Positions 45,384 to 54,483 of a DNA stretch of 64,000 bases are shown here, one piece after another. The stretch covers positions 124,001 through 188,000 of the forward strand of contig CAVRGS010000001.1 of assembly GCA_963720765.1 (NCBI GenBank), read 5' to 3'. The position numbers and the translations under genes are program-made. The notes beneath the pieces were generated by a model. That model had not been told where the DNA came from, did not search any database, and saw only the letters and a program-made list of their open reading frames with translations. Each line of letters starts with the position of its first letter. Within the stretch, counting starts at the first letter, position 1. The DNA comes from DASUAS01 sp963720765. Its GTDB lineage: Bacteria; Actinomycetota; Acidimicrobiia; IMCC26256; DASPTH01.

Positions 45384-46012
45384 TCAGCTCGACCGGTTCA
45401 CCCAGCGCCACGTGACCGACACGCGCGGTCCGGCGGCGCGGACCTTGGGCACGGCGTGCTCCCAGTCGCGCTGGCAGGCGCCGCCCATCACGAGGACGTC
45501 GCCCGAACCGGGCGCGATGTCGTGGGTCGGTCCACCGGTGCGACCGTGGGGGCGGAGTCGGAACGGTCGGGTCGCGCCGAGGGTCAGCAGGCACACGAGG
45601 GTGTCGTCGGTGTCGCGCAGCTCGCGGTCGCCGTGGGGAGCCACGCTGTCGCGACCGTCGCGGTAGTAGTTGAAGGCGGCGGCGCCGAGGGTGACCCCGT
45701 AGCGCGCCGCGAGGCCGTCGCACACCCGGGCGAGGACGGGGTGGGGGACCAGCTCCCGCGCTCACGACCGGATCGAGTGGCGCGGTACGAGAGGCGCGGG
45801 TCGTCGACCATGCGGTCGTACATCCGACGACGGCCGCACCGCCAGGGCACCGCATCCAGCACGACGTCGAGGACGGTGTCGGCTCCGAGGAGGTGGCCGC
45901 GGCACACGTCGACCCAACTCGCGTCGTCGAGCACGAGCCGGTGCCAGCGCGCGTGAGGGTCGACACCGACCTCTCCCGAGGCGAACAGCGAGCGTTGGCC
46001 CGGTAGCACCAC
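45384..46012 (-). CDS. AlkB-like 2OG-Fe(II) dioxygenase (frameshifted)
   Basis: An AlkB-type DNA/RNA demethylase-like protein of about 209 residues. The N-terminal half (LVLDDASWVDVCRGHLLGAD, RMYDRMVDDPRLSYRATRSG) lies in one frame, and from about 45765 the C-terminal half (FNYYRDGRDSVAPHGDRELR, PFRLRPHGR, WEHAVPKVRAAGPRVSVTWR) continues in another. Together they hold the HxD, distal His and R-x-S-x-TWR motifs of the family. The GTG start at about 46012 is 8 nt after TAGGCT. The shift is one base in GAGCGCGGGAGC and may be a sequencing error. Confidence 0.77.
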
Positions 46013-46020
46013 CAGGCGCC

Positions 46021-46026
46021 AGCCTA
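46021..46026 (-). promoter_or_regulatory. -10 box (TAGGCT) of the AlkB-like gene
   Basis: TAGGCT on the minus strand, about 8 nt before the GTG near 46012. Confidence 0.4.
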
Positions 46027-46066
46027 GCGCAGGGAACCGAACACACGTTCGGGACGGAGGTGCCGG

Positions 46067-46072
46067 TAGCTT
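46067..46072 (+). promoter_or_regulatory. -10 box (TAGCTT) of the MFS gene
   Basis: TAGCTT, 6 nt before GTG 46079. Confidence 0.45.
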
Positions 46073-46078
46073 GGCCCG

Positions 46079-47455
46079 GTGACCGCCGCCGGTGCCGCTC
46101 CCACGGGCTCCGGGGAGACAGCCGGGGGCGCGTCCAAGGAGGCGTCCAAGGAGGCGTCCAAGGGCGCGTCCGGGGAGACCGCGGGAGGCGCGCTCGCCGC
46201 GCTCAAGCACCGCGACTTCGCCCTCTTCTTCTCGGCGGCGCTGTGCTCGAACACCGGCACGTGGATGCAGACCATCACCGTGCCCTACGTGCTCGACCAG
46301 CTGACCCACTCGACGGTGTGGGTGGGCGTCGGGGCGTTCGCGACCTTCTTCCCGGCCACCGTCGTGGGCCCGTTGGCGGGTGCCCTCGCCGACCGACACG
46401 ACCGTCGGACGATCCTCTTGATCTCGCAGCTCATCCTGATGGCTTCGGCACTCACGTTGTGGGGCATCTGGATCTCGGGGGTGGCCACCCCGGCGTCGAT
46501 CGTCGCCGTCGTCGTGGTCGGCGCCATCGGGGCCGGCATCACCATCGCGGCGTGGCAGGCGTTCGTGCCCCAGCTGGTGCCACCCGAGGCGATGGTCAGC
46601 GCGGTGCGGCTGAACGCGATGCAGTTCACGGGAGCGCGCGCGTTCGGACCCGCGCTGGCCGGTCTCGTGCTCGCCGAGTTCGGGCCCGGCACCGCGTTCC
46701 TCGCCAACGCCGCGTCGTTCCTGCTGGTGATCGGAGCGCTGCTGTTGATCGCGGCGCGCCCGATCGCCACCCGCGCCGCGCCCGGACACGTGCTCGCGCA
46801 GTTCCGCGACGCGCTCCGCTACATCCGCAAGCGAGCGGTGCTCGTCGTCTCGGTGCTCGGCGCGTTGTTCTCGTCATTGCTCGGCGTCTCGATGATCCAG
46901 CTCGCGGAACCGTTCGCCCGGCAGGTGCTCCACGAGGGTGCGGGCAAGTACGGGCTCCTGGTTGCGGCGTACGGCGTCGGGGCGATCACCGGTTCGGTCA
47001 TCACGGTGGCGCGCGGCGACGTGATCCGCCGTTCCACGCTCACGGTGGTCGGGTTCGCGATCTTCGTTGCGGCGGAGCTCACGTTCGGGCTGGCGCCGGT
47101 CTACGCGCTCGCGCTGCTCGGGATGTACGGGATCGGCCTCGCGCAGAGCTTCGCGATGGTCGCGTGCCAGACGGCCGTCCAGGTGAACGTCGAGGAGCAC
47201 TACCGCGGCCGCGTGCTGTCGGTCTACGTGATGAGCTTCTTCGCGGGGACACCGATCGGCGCGCTCATCGGTGGGATCATGGCATCGGTCATCGGGCTGC
47301 GAGCCACGATCGTGGCGTCGGCCGTCCTGCTCGCGGCCGTGGTGGTCGTGACGATGCTGCGCTACCCGTGGTTCCGCGTGCTCGACGAGACCCGCATGGG
47401 GTTCGACGGTCACATCGAGGACGACGGTCACCTCGTCATCGATCACACCGAGTAG
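46079..47455 (+). CDS. MFS transporter (MFS_3/enterobactin exporter-like)
   Basis: A 458-residue permease with about 12 hydrophobic segments. FALFFSAALCSNTGTWMQTI is helix 1, GPLAGALADRHDRRTILLIS the loop 2-3 signature, and MVSAVRLNAMQFTGARAFGP helix 5, as in EntS-like exporters. The N-terminus is unusual: a 40-residue polar tail with three 12-bp repeats encoding ASKE and a duplicated SGETAGGA on either side. It is convergent with the glucosaminidase gene, 1 bp between stops. Substrate unknown. Confidence 0.85.
   Translation: MTAAGAAPTGSGETAGGASKEASKEASKGASGETAGGALAALKHRDFALFFSAALCSNTGTWMQTITVPYVLDQLTHSTVWVGVGAFATFFPATVVGPLAGALADRHDRRTILLISQLILMASALTLWGIWISGVATPASIVAVVVVGAIGAGITIAAWQAFVPQLVPPEAMVSAVRLNAMQFTGARAFGPALAGLVLAEFGPGTAFLANAASFLLVIGALLLIAARPIATRAAPGHVLAQFRDALRYIRKRAVLVVSVLGALFSSLLGVSMIQLAEPFARQVLHEGAGKYGLLVAAYGVGAITGSVITVARGDVIRRSTLTVVGFAIFVAAELTFGLAPVYALALLGMYGIGLAQSFAMVACQTAVQVNVEEHYRGRVLSVYVMSFFAGTPIGALIGGIMASVIGLRATIVASAVLLAAVVVVTMLRYPWFRVLDETRMGFDGHIEDDGHLVIDHTE
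46130..46165 (+). repeat. 12-bp tandem repeats coding ASKE in the MFS N-terminus
   Basis: GCGTCCAAGGAG occurs three times (the last ends GGGC), flanked by two copies of a stretch encoding SGETAGGA. The array is in frame and lengthens the cytoplasmic tail. Confidence 0.8.
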
Positions 47456-47456
47456 G

Positions 47457-48683
47457 TCAACCGCCGCCCGAGTACACGCTCATCGAGTGGTAGACGCCGA
47501 TCACCTTGCCCGAGTAGTTGGGGTCGGTGGCCCAGTTGCCGTGTCCCATGTCGCTCCAGGTGGGCGCCCAACCCTTTGCGAAGTAGCCGTCGAACGCGGC
47601 CTCGGAGCGCCACACGTACGGGGACAGCGGGTTGTGCAGGTTGGCGACGCGCGAGTCGGGATCGGCATAGTTCCGCAGCAGCTGGATCTGCCCGCGGACG
47701 CCGTCGCGCGGCGTGGGGAACACGATGCCCTGCGGACAGCCGTCGCACCACCCGAGCCCGGAGTAGTTGTTGTCGGGCGCGGCCGAGAAGCCGCCGGTCT
47801 CGATGATCGCCTGCGCGAACGCGAAGTCGCCCCGCACGTTCTCGGCGGCGCCCTCGTCGAGGAAGATCTGCGCGAGCTCGGCCACGCTGACGTTGCTCAT
47901 GCGCGGCTTGTAGCCCTGGGCGTCGAACCACGCCATCATCTGGTCGGCGGTGAGGAGGTTGGGCCCCATCACCGGTTCGCCAGCTGCGTGCAACGCGCCG
48001 ATCGCCCGGGCGCGTTCGAGGGCGGCGTCGGCCTCGGCGACGCGCTGGTCGACCGCGGCCTGCTGCGCCTGCAGCTTCGGGATCAGTGCTTCGAGCTCGG
48101 CCTGCTGCTGCTCGAGCGAGTCCTGCTCCTTGCGCAACGACGTCTGGATGTCGGCGAGGGTCTTGCGAGTCTCGTCGAGCTGCTGCGCGTTGTCGTGGTC
48201 GCTGCGCGAGGCGGCATCGCCGAGCTGCTTGCGTCGCGCACCGTCGAGTGCGCTCCCCGAGAAGATGTCGGCGGCGCTGGCGCCGTCGCTCCCCATGGCG
48301 TACAGCGCGACCGCACGCTGGCGGAGGTGATCGAGCAACGTGTCGCGCTGCTGCGCGAGCTGCTCGCGCTGCTGCTCGAGCGCGACGACCTTCTGCTGGT
48401 GGTCGGCGACGTCGGCCTGGACCTGGTCGCGGTGCTGGGTGGTGGCCTCGAGTGCGGACTCGGCTTCGTGCGCCGCCTGCTGGGCCGCTTCGACGTCGGC
48501 GCGCGCCTTCACGACCGCGGGGTCGGACTCGATCAGGCTCTCCTGGGCGTGCGCGATCGGGATCGACGCCGGCACCACCGTCGACCCGGCACCGAGGGCT
48601 GCACCGAGGCCCAGTGCGAGCAGCGCGCCCACGCCGAGTCGCCTCCGCGCACGTCTCGCGCGCGTCCGGCGCGCGCTGCCCAC
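47457..48683 (-). CDS. Secreted cell-wall glucosaminidase with coiled-coil N-terminus
   Basis: A 408-residue exported protein. An Arg-rich start and a hydrophobic segment (LGVGALLALGLGAALGAG) form a signal peptide ending near IAHAQ. Residues about 50-220 are a long Gln/Glu/Ala coiled coil, like the regulatory arm of PcsB/RipA-type hydrolases. The C-terminal domain (FAFAQAIIETGGFS, NNYSGLGWCDG, GVRGQIQLLRNYADPDS) is a GH73-type N-acetylglucosaminidase; the Glu in IIETGG is the catalytic acid. It would act in daughter-cell separation. A TAAGCT box points to a start at 48708, out of frame by one base, so an indel near 48690 is possible. Confidence 0.85.
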   Translation of the reverse strand: MGSARRTRARRARRRLGVGALLALGLGAALGAGSTVVPASIPIAHAQESLIESDPAVVKARADVEAAQQAAHEAESALEATTQHRDQVQADVADHQQKVVALEQQREQLAQQRDTLLDHLRQRAVALYAMGSDGASAADIFSGSALDGARRKQLGDAASRSDHDNAQQLDETRKTLADIQTSLRKEQDSLEQQQAELEALIPKLQAQQAAVDQRVAEADAALERARAIGALHAAGEPVMGPNLLTADQMMAWFDAQGYKPRMSNVSVAELAQIFLDEGAAENVRGDFAFAQAIIETGGFSAAPDNNYSGLGWCDGCPQGIVFPTPRDGVRGQIQLLRNYADPDSRVANLHNPLSPYVWRSEAAFDGYFAKGWAPTWSDMGHGNWATDPNYSGKVIGVYHSMSVYSGGG

Positions 48684-48715
48684 CTCGGCTCTCGCCCCGC
48701 CTCATCACCCGAGAG

Positions 48716-48721
48716 AGCTTA
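48716..48721 (-). promoter_or_regulatory. -10 box (TAAGCT) upstream of the glucosaminidase
   Basis: TAAGCT on the minus strand, 7 nt before a GTG at 48708 that is one base out of the coding frame. Either a leader is used up to 48683 or an indel hides the true start. Confidence 0.4.
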
Positions 48722-48785
48722 GGGATGCGAACCACCCCGGTGTCCACACGAGCCCCATCAGCCCCTCGAGGCGCTCCAGTCCCGC

Positions 48786-49508
48786 TCAGGGTCCGGTGTC
48801 GGCCCCCGGAGGCTCGGCGGGATCCTCGGCGGGCGGGGGCGCCGGATCCGGCGTCATGGCCGCCTTCGCTGCCCGTTGGGCCTTCCCGACGAGCCGGCCG
48901 AGCTGGCGGGGGCCGTCGTCGCGGGCCTTGCCCACGGCACCGCCCACCTTCCGGGCGATCGGGACGGCGGGCGCAACGGACGTGGGGCGGGGGGCTGGCG
49001 TGGGTGCCGGAGCCGTGGGTGCCGGAGCCGTGGGTGCCGGAGCCGTGGGTGCCGGAGCCGTGGGTGCCGGAGCCGTGGGTGCCGACGCGGTGGGGCTCGA
49101 CGGGCGCACGTCAGTCCGCTCGGTCTGCTTGGTTCGCTTCGCCGACGTGCGCCACTCCGTGCGCAGCGCGAGCCACACCATCCCCGCGGCCGCGACCTCG
49201 AGGATCACGATGGGGAGCACACGGTCGAGGCCGAGGACGAGTGGACTCAGCGCCAGCACCGCGGCGGCGACGAGATCGAGCACCCGGTGGAGGCGGCGAC
49301 CGATCCACGGCCAGGCGGCCAGCGCACCGTCACTGCAGATGGCGAGGAGGAGCAACAGGCCACCGAGGGTGACGAGCACCGCGGTGTGCTCGCCGGTGCG
49401 CGCGCCCTCCACGAGCAGCAGCATCCCGAGCAGCAGCTCGACCAATTGATGGATCCAGAACGGAACCCCCGCCGTGTGGTCGCCATGGTGATCGCCGGCG
49501 CCCGCCAT
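48786..49508 (-). CDS. Membrane protein with Ala-Pro-Thr repeat tail
   Basis: A 240-residue protein of no recognised family. Residues 1-115 contain about four hydrophobic helices (LVELLLGMLLLVEG, AVLVTLGGLLLLLAICSDG, VLDLVAAAVLALSPLVLG, VLPIVILEVAAAGMVWLAL). A cytoplasmic-looking basic stretch follows, then 12 or so APT/PAPTA triplets from a 15-bp DNA repeat, then a Lys/Arg and a Pro/Glu-rich end. TAGGCT 6 nt before the ATG supports the start. The role cannot be told. Confidence 0.72.
   Translation of the reverse strand: MAGAGDHHGDHTAGVPFWIHQLVELLLGMLLLVEGARTGEHTAVLVTLGGLLLLLAICSDGALAAWPWIGRRLHRVLDLVAAAVLALSPLVLGLDRVLPIVILEVAAAGMVWLALRTEWRTSAKRTKQTERTDVRPSSPTASAPTAPAPTAPAPTAPAPTAPAPTAPAPTPAPRPTSVAPAVPIARKVGGAVGKARDDGPRQLGRLVGKAQRAAKAAMTPDPAPPPAEDPAEPPGADTGP
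49001..49086. repeat. 15-bp tandem repeat (five full units) coding the APT tail
   Basis: TGGGTGCCGGAGCCG repeats perfectly at 49001-49075 with a partial sixth copy to 49086. In the minus-strand gene each unit encodes APTAP. Copy number may vary between strains. Confidence 0.9.
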
Positions 49509-49514
49509 CGGCCC

Positions 49515-49520
49515 AGCCTA
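49515..49520 (-). promoter_or_regulatory. -10 box (TAGGCT) of the repeat-tail membrane protein
   Basis: TAGGCT on the minus strand, 6 nt before ATG 49508. Confidence 0.45.
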
Positions 49521-49543
49521 CGGGCCGGACCGTCCCACGCCGG

Positions 49544-49549
49544 TAGCCT
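49544..49549 (+). promoter_or_regulatory. -10 box (TAGCCT) of the acyl-CoA synthetase
   Basis: TAGCCT, 7 nt before GTG 49557; it identifies the real start upstream of the frameshift. Confidence 0.45.
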
Positions 49550-49556
49550 CCGCGCC

Positions 49557-51060
49557 GTGAGTGGCACCTCGAGTCCGGCGTGGGCCCGCCATCTGCCCCC
49601 GGGCGTCGCACCGACCTCGGTCGACCTCCTGGCGCGGCGTCAGCCTGCCGGCGGCGTGGGCCACGATCTGGGCGACGACGCCCGACGCGCCGGCGGTGCA
49701 CGACGATCTCGGCTGGATCACCAACGCCGACCTCGAGGCCCGTTCACGGCTGATCGCGGGCCGATTCGCCGGCGCCGGGCTGGTCGCCGGCGATCGCGTC
49801 GTGATGAGCGCGACGACGTCCGTGGAGCTGGTGGTCGCCCACGTGGCCGCGCTGCGCCTCGGGCTCGTCGTCGTCCCCGTGAACGGCGCGTACACGGGGC
49901 GCGAGATCGGTCACATCGTCGGCGACTGCGAGCCGGCCGCGTGCGTGGTGGACGCCGACCGCGCCGAGCGGTTCGCGAGCCTGACGTCGCAAGCCTGCTT
50001 CCTGGTCACCCCGGCGGTCGACCTGCCCGATGCCGACCCAGCCACCCTCGCACTCGACCAGGTCGAGAGCGGCGACCTCGCGTTGCTCTGCTACACGTCG
50101 GGCACGACCGGCGCACCGAAGGGCGCGATGTTGACCCACGGCAACGCGCTCGCGAGCTGCGAGGCGGTCCGGCTCGCCTGGCGCTGGGACGAGCACGACC
50201 GGCTCGTGCTCGCACTGCCGCTCTTCCACGTGCACGGTCTCGGGGTGGGGCTCCACGGCACGTTGCTCGCCGGCGCGTCGGCACTGCTGCTGCCACGCTT
50301 CGAGCCCGACGCGGTCTTCGACGCCGCGCGCGACCACGACGCATCGCTCTTCTTCGGCGTCCCGACGATGTACGCCCGGCTCGGGGCCAGCGCGCGCGTG
50401 GGCGAGCTGTCGCGGCTGCGGCTGTGCGTGTCGGGATCGGCGCCGCTCCCGGCAGCCCTGCACGACGAGCTCCTCGAGCAGGCGGGTGTCGTCGTCCTCG
50501 AGCGCTACGGGATGACCGAGACGCTCATGAACGTGTCGAATCCCTACGAGGGCGAGCGCCGGGCCGGCACCGTCGGCTTCCCCCTTCCGGGCGTCGAGGT
50601 GCAGCTCGACGAGCCGTCGGACGAGATCCTGCTGCGTGGCCCCAACGTGTTCCCGGGGTACTGGCGACGCGACGACGCCACCCGCGACGCGTTCACGACC
50701 GACGGGTGGTTCCGCAGCGGCGACGTGGGTGCCCGCGACCCGGACGGCTACCTGCGCATCGTCGGGCGGGCCAAGGAGCTCATCATCTCCGGGGGGTACA
50801 ACGTCTACCCACGCGAGGTGGAGGACGTGCTGCTCGAACACCCGGCGGTGTCCGAGATCGCGGTGGTGGGGGAGCCGTCCGACGAATGGGGCGAGCTGGT
50901 CGTCGCCGTCGTCGTGCCCGCGTCGGACGAGCGGGATCCCGACGCCCTGCTGGCGTTCGCCGCCGAGCACCTCGCGCCGTACAAGCGGCCTCGCCGGGTC
51001 CGCTACGTGGACGCGCTGCCCCGCAACGCGTTGGGCAAGGTCGTGCGCGCGCAGCTCTGA
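49557..51060 (+). CDS. AMP-dependent acyl-CoA synthetase (frameshifted near the N-terminus)
   Basis: An adenylate-forming CoA ligase of about 500 residues. LLCYTSGTTGAPKGAM is the ATP loop, FFGVPTMYARL and ERYGMTETLMN the acyl and A5 motifs, DGWFRSGDVG the A7/A8 hinge, and GRAKELIISGGYNVYPREVE and the C-terminal GKVVRAQL Lys the rest. The first 27 residues (VSGTSSPAWARHLPPGVAPT...) are in a different frame: one G appears missing near 49640, after which PAAWATIWATTPDAPAVHDD continues. It is close to malonyl/methylmalonyl-CoA synthetases, but the acid is not certain. Confidence 0.85.
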
Positions 51061-51145
51061 GGCACCCCGAGGGCGGCTCTCAAGTTCTTCTCAGGCCGAC
51101 CCGTCAGGATGCAGGCTCTGGACGTCCCTCCGTCCTGATCCGCCC

Positions 51146-51189
51146 GGGCCCGATCCCGCCGTTCCCAGAGCCGCGGCGGGGTCGGGCCC
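51146..51189. terminator. Bidirectional hairpin between convergent genes
   Basis: GGGCCCGATCCCGCC (51146-51160) pairs with GGCGGGGTCGGGCCC (51175-51189) with one G-T position, around a 14-nt loop. It stands between the ends of the acyl-CoA synthetase and the minus-strand NuoF-like unit. Confidence 0.7.
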
Positions 51190-51213
51190 CGGCGCGGGTG
51201 GCGTGGCGCCGGG

Positions 51214-51453
51214 TCAGGACCGGTGTTCCTGCTGGGCGATCCAGGCGACGAACTCGTCGACCGTGCCGCTGCTGACCTCGGCGATGAAGGTCTCGGCCCA
51301 GGCGTCGATCTGCGCGTCGTCGAATCCGTCGGCGTGCAGGCGCTCCCGGGCGTCGTTGCCGAGGATGCGTGCACCTTCGATCTGGCTCAACTCCGGGACC
51401 TCCTCGGGGACCCCCACGTCCTCGGGCTTGGACGGCTCGGGCTCCGGCATCAC
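51214..51453 (-). CDS. Small acidic protein of unknown function
   Basis: A 79-residue protein rich in Glu and Asp. The N-terminal third is Pro/Glu-rich and probably unstructured; the rest forms three predicted helices (IEGARILGNDARERLHADGF, DDAQIDAWAETFIAEV, TVDEFVAWIAQQEH). A strong GAGGAG lies before the ATG. It starts 6 bp after the NuoF-like gene ends, in the same direction, so it is cotranscribed and may partner with that flavoprotein. No known family recognised. Confidence 0.7.
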   Translation of the reverse strand: MMPEPEPSKPEDVGVPEEVPELSQIEGARILGNDARERLHADGFDDAQIDAWAETFIAEVSSGTVDEFVAWIAQQEHRS

Positions 51454-51459
51454 GGCTCC

Positions 51460-52922
51460 TCAGTGGGCTCGGTGGTCGTCGAGGCGGTCGGCGGGCCACT
51501 GCCCGGAGTCGACCTCGTCGTACGTCCAGTCGGGTTGCTTCGTCAGCTGGGCCTCGTCGACGACCGCCCGGCCGTCGACGACGTCGCGCAGCTCGGCGAT
51601 CGGCGCGGGCGCCACGCTGGGTGCGTGGCCCTCGGTGTGGGACGCCACCAGTTCCGGGTACCCGTCGATGATGCTGCCCACGACCACCTGCTGCTGGGTC
51701 GCGAGGTTGCAGCGCGCACCCTCGGCGACGAGGTCGAGCCGGGACGCCAGCTCCTCGCGGTCGTGCCCCTCCGGGGCCGACGCGGCGAGGCGGGCCAGGA
51801 TCCCGGCGAGCGCGAGGCCGTCGTCCTTGCAGTGCCGGCACTGCCCGCACGACTCGACCGCGAGGAAGCGCGCCACCCCGGCGGCGACGCCGACGAGGTC
51901 GGCGGAATCGTCGAACACGATGAACCCGGCAGCACCGAGGCCCGACCCGGCCTCGCGCATCGCGTCGTAGCTCAGGGGTGTGTCGAACGCGCTGGCCGGG
52001 AGCAGCGGGTTGGCCACACCGGAGAGGACCGCCACCAGTTCGCGGTCGGGGCGGGCTCCGCCGCCGAGCTCGTCGAGCACCTCGCGCAGCGGGGTGCCGA
52101 GCTCGAACTCGGCGACCCCGGCGCGGACGGTGTCGCCGCTGACGGTGCACACGATCGTCCCGGGTGAGTCGGCGGTGCCGAGCTCCCGAAACCACTCGGC
52201 CCCGTTGCGGAGGATGCCGGGGAGGTTGGCGAAGGTCTCGACGTTGCCGGCCAGGGTGGGCGGAGCGACCGTTTCCCCCGTCGGACCCGCCATCTCGACG
52301 TGTGCGGCCGAGCTCGACCCCGACGTCGTGTCGGAGCCGTGCTCGAACATCTCGTCGACGCCCTCGCGGTACGGCGGCGCGATGCGGGGGAACGGTGGAC
52401 GACCGTCGATCACCTCGAGCAGCGCGGTCTCCTCGCCGAACAGGTACTCGTCCGGGCCGGTCACCAGCGTCACGGGCACGGGGTGCGTCCAGCCGGCCGC
52501 GTCGAGCTCGGCGATCGCGCCGCGGAGGCGCTCGACCTCGGTCGCGAACGACGCCTTGGTGGCGATGATGACCGAATCGGCGCCCACCGCGTGGGCGGCG
52601 ATCAGCGCCCCCTCGGCACGCGGTACGGGTCGGCGCGCAGGATGGCGCGGTCCTTGAAGGAACCGGGCTCACCCTCGGCCGCGTTCACCACCACCGTCGA
52701 CGGGATCGTCGCGGCGCGGTTGGCGACGACGGTGCGCCACTTGCGAGCCACGGGGAACCCGGCACCGCCGCGACCGCGCAGTCCGGCCTCGTCGACCAGG
52801 TCGATCACCGCGCCGGCCGCGACCGCCCGCGCTGCTTGCAGGCCGTCGCCGAACGCGTCGGCATCGGTGAGGGAGCGCACCGGTTCGTCGGGCAACACCC
52901 GCGGAGTGAAGTCGCGCGTCAT
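51460..52922 (-). CDS. NuoF-like NADH-binding iron-sulfur flavoprotein (frameshifted)
   Basis: A complex I 51-kDa-type subunit of about 487 residues outside any nuo cluster. LRGRGGAGFPVARKW and NAAEGEPGSFKDRAI bind NADH and FMN; ESCGQCRHCKDDG with a later RCNL binds the 4Fe-4S cluster. The frame breaks near 52616 between ADPYRV and EGALIAAHAVGADSVIIA, most simply by one lost base. It has no thioredoxin-like N-terminus or extra ferredoxin domain, so it must use partners encoded elsewhere, as in NADH:ferredoxin or formate dehydrogenase-like systems. Confidence 0.83.
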
Positions 52923-52986
52923 GCTTCCTTGCTACCAGAATCTCGCACGAACGTAACGCGCAGCGCGTCGCGGACGATTCATGGGT

Positions 52987-53049
52987 GCTCCCGGTCCGTT
53001 CGATGCCCTCGAGACCTGCCCGCGGGTGGTGTCGACACGGACCGGGAGC
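52987..53049 (-). terminator. Long hairpin downstream of the lipase gene
   Basis: GCTCCCGGTCCGT (52987-52999) and ACGGACCGGGAGC (53037-53049) are perfectly complementary over 13 bp, with a 37-nt loop that has some pairing of its own. It lies after the lipase stop on the minus strand and before the NuoF-like gene. Confidence 0.65.
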
Positions 53050-53067
53050 GCCGCGCGGTGACCGCTG

Positions 53068-53802
53068 TCACACTCCGGGCACGGACGGTCGGAGGAAGCG
53101 CACGACCTGGTCGATCACCTTCGGATCCGTGCGCATCTCGGCGTGGTCGAGACACGAGGTCTCGACGTTGCGCGCACCGGGGAGCTCCACGTTCGCGTGC
53201 GGGATGATGGCCTCGTCGCAGGGTGACCACCATGCGCCGTAACGGGTCGTGCCGGTCGCGCGCACGCCGTCCCGTACGCGCCGCTGCAACCCGTCGAGCA
53301 CCGACGACGTCGGCACCATCTCCCGGCACGGGGTGAGCACGTAGCAGCCGTAGGCCCAGACCGTCCCCTCGTTCACTCCCGCCAGCGACACCCACGTGTC
53401 GACCTTCGCGGCGCCGCCGAGGTGATCCATCCAGTAGCGGGAGGAGATCGCACCCATCGAGTGCGTGACCACGTCGATGCGCGACGCGCCCGTCCGGGCG
53501 CGGAGCGCGTCGGCTTCGCGCTGGATCTCGTGGGCGATCTCGACGTTCGACGCGCTGCTGTCGTAGTCGATGGCGTCGATCTCGGCGTCGCGGTACCCCT
53601 GCACCCGCAGCGACGCTTCCAGCGCGTGCCAACCGCGGCTCGAGCTCTGGAACCCGTGCACGAGGAGCACGGGATCGGGACGAGCGGCCGCTCGGGCCAC
53701 GTGCCGTGCGTGCGCGGCGACCGCCGGTGCGACACCCACCACGGTCGAGCACGTGGCGACCAGCACGACGAGCACCCACGGAAGCAGCAGACGTCGACGC
53801 AC
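53068..53802 (-). CDS. Secreted lipase/esterase (alpha-beta hydrolase)
   Basis: A 244-residue exported hydrolase. The N-terminus (basic start, LLLPWVLVVLVATCSTVVGV, cut site near AVAAHA) is a signal peptide. VLLVHGFQSSSRGWHAL starts the fold, VTHSMGAIS carries the nucleophile Ser (S-M-G type), CDEAIIP the acid and the His of CLDHAEM probably completes the triad. Family: class 2 lipases like EstA/LipA of bacilli. Three or more Cys suggest disulfides outside the cell. The GTG at 53802 is chosen because TATCGT lies 6 nt before. Confidence 0.84.
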   Translation of the reverse strand: MRRRLLLPWVLVVLVATCSTVVGVAPAVAAHARHVARAAARPDPVLLVHGFQSSSRGWHALEASLRVQGYRDAEIDAIDYDSSASNVEIAHEIQREADALRARTGASRIDVVTHSMGAISSRYWMDHLGGAAKVDTWVSLAGVNEGTVWAYGCYVLTPCREMVPTSSVLDGLQRRVRDGVRATGTTRYGAWWSPCDEAIIPHANVELPGARNVETSCLDHAEMRTDPKVIDQVVRFLRPSVPGV

Positions 53803-53808
53803 GGGAGC

Positions 53809-53814
53809 ACGATA
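53809..53814 (-). promoter_or_regulatory. -10 box (TATCGT) of the lipase
   Basis: TATCGT on the minus strand, 6 nt before GTG 53802. Confidence 0.45.
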
Positions 53815-53874
53815 GGAACCGGGCACGCCGAGTGGTCGTCGCCCCACGCCGGCGTGCAGGTCCGAGGGTGACGC

Positions 53875-53880
53875 TAACGT
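53875..53880 (+). promoter_or_regulatory. -10 box (TAACGT) of the histidine phosphatase
   Basis: TAACGT, 6 nt before GTG 53887. Confidence 0.45.
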
Positions 53881-53886
53881 CACCCG

Positions 53887-54447
53887 GTGCTCGTGCTCGT
53901 GCGCCACGGCCAAACCGAAGCCAACGCGCGTGGGCTCCTGCTCGGCCGGGCCGATCCGCCGCTGTCAGACCTGGGCCGTCGCCAGGCGGCGGCGCTGGCG
54001 ACGCGCGTCCCCGCCGATGCCCGGGTGGTCGCGAGCCCCCTGCGACGGACGCGTGACACGGCGGCGGCGTTGGGGCGCCCGGTCGACATCGACGAGCGCT
54101 GGATCGAGCTCGACTACGGGACCATCGACGGGACGCCGGTGGCCGACGTGCCCGCCGACGTGTGGCGGGAATGGCGGGCCGATCCCCACTTCGTGCCCGG
54201 GGGCGGCGAGTCGCTGGCGACGCTGGGCATCCGCGTGCGCGCGGCATGCGAGGAGCTGCTCGACGAGGCCCGCACCCACGACGTCGTGGTCGTGAGCCAT
54301 GTGTCGCCCATCAAGGCCGCGATCGGATGGGCACTCGGCGCGGGCGACGAAATCGGCTGGCACCTCTTCGTGCAGGTGGCGTCGATCGCGCGGGTCGCGA
54401 TCGGACCATGGGGTCCGTCGCTGCACTCGTTCAACGAGGTGGCCTGA
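53887..54447 (+). CDS. Histidine phosphatase family protein
   Basis: A 186-residue phosphatase of the phosphoglycerate-mutase-like branch. LVRHGQTEANARG has the catalytic His, SPLRRTRDTAAAL the phosphate Arg, GGESLATLGIRV the acid residue region, and VVVSHVSPIKAAI the second His. The sequence GLLLGRADPPLSDLGRRQAA is common to CobC/GpmB-like broad phosphatases. Native substrate unknown. Leaderless start by TAACGT 6 nt before. Confidence 0.9.
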   Translation: MLVLVRHGQTEANARGLLLGRADPPLSDLGRRQAAALATRVPADARVVASPLRRTRDTAAALGRPVDIDERWIELDYGTIDGTPVADVPADVWREWRADPHFVPGGGESLATLGIRVRAACEELLDEARTHDVVVVSHVSPIKAAIGWALGAGDEIGWHLFVQVASIARVAIGPWGPSLHSFNEVA

Positions 54448-54483
54448 CCCTCATCCCTCGCTCGCGCCGTTCGCTCCCGCCCG

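Noticed and set aside
47487..48722. 411-codon plus-strand frame over the glucosaminidase gene
   Set aside because: The minus-strand protein has a signal peptide, coiled coil and catalytic domain; the plus frame has only low-complexity sequence.
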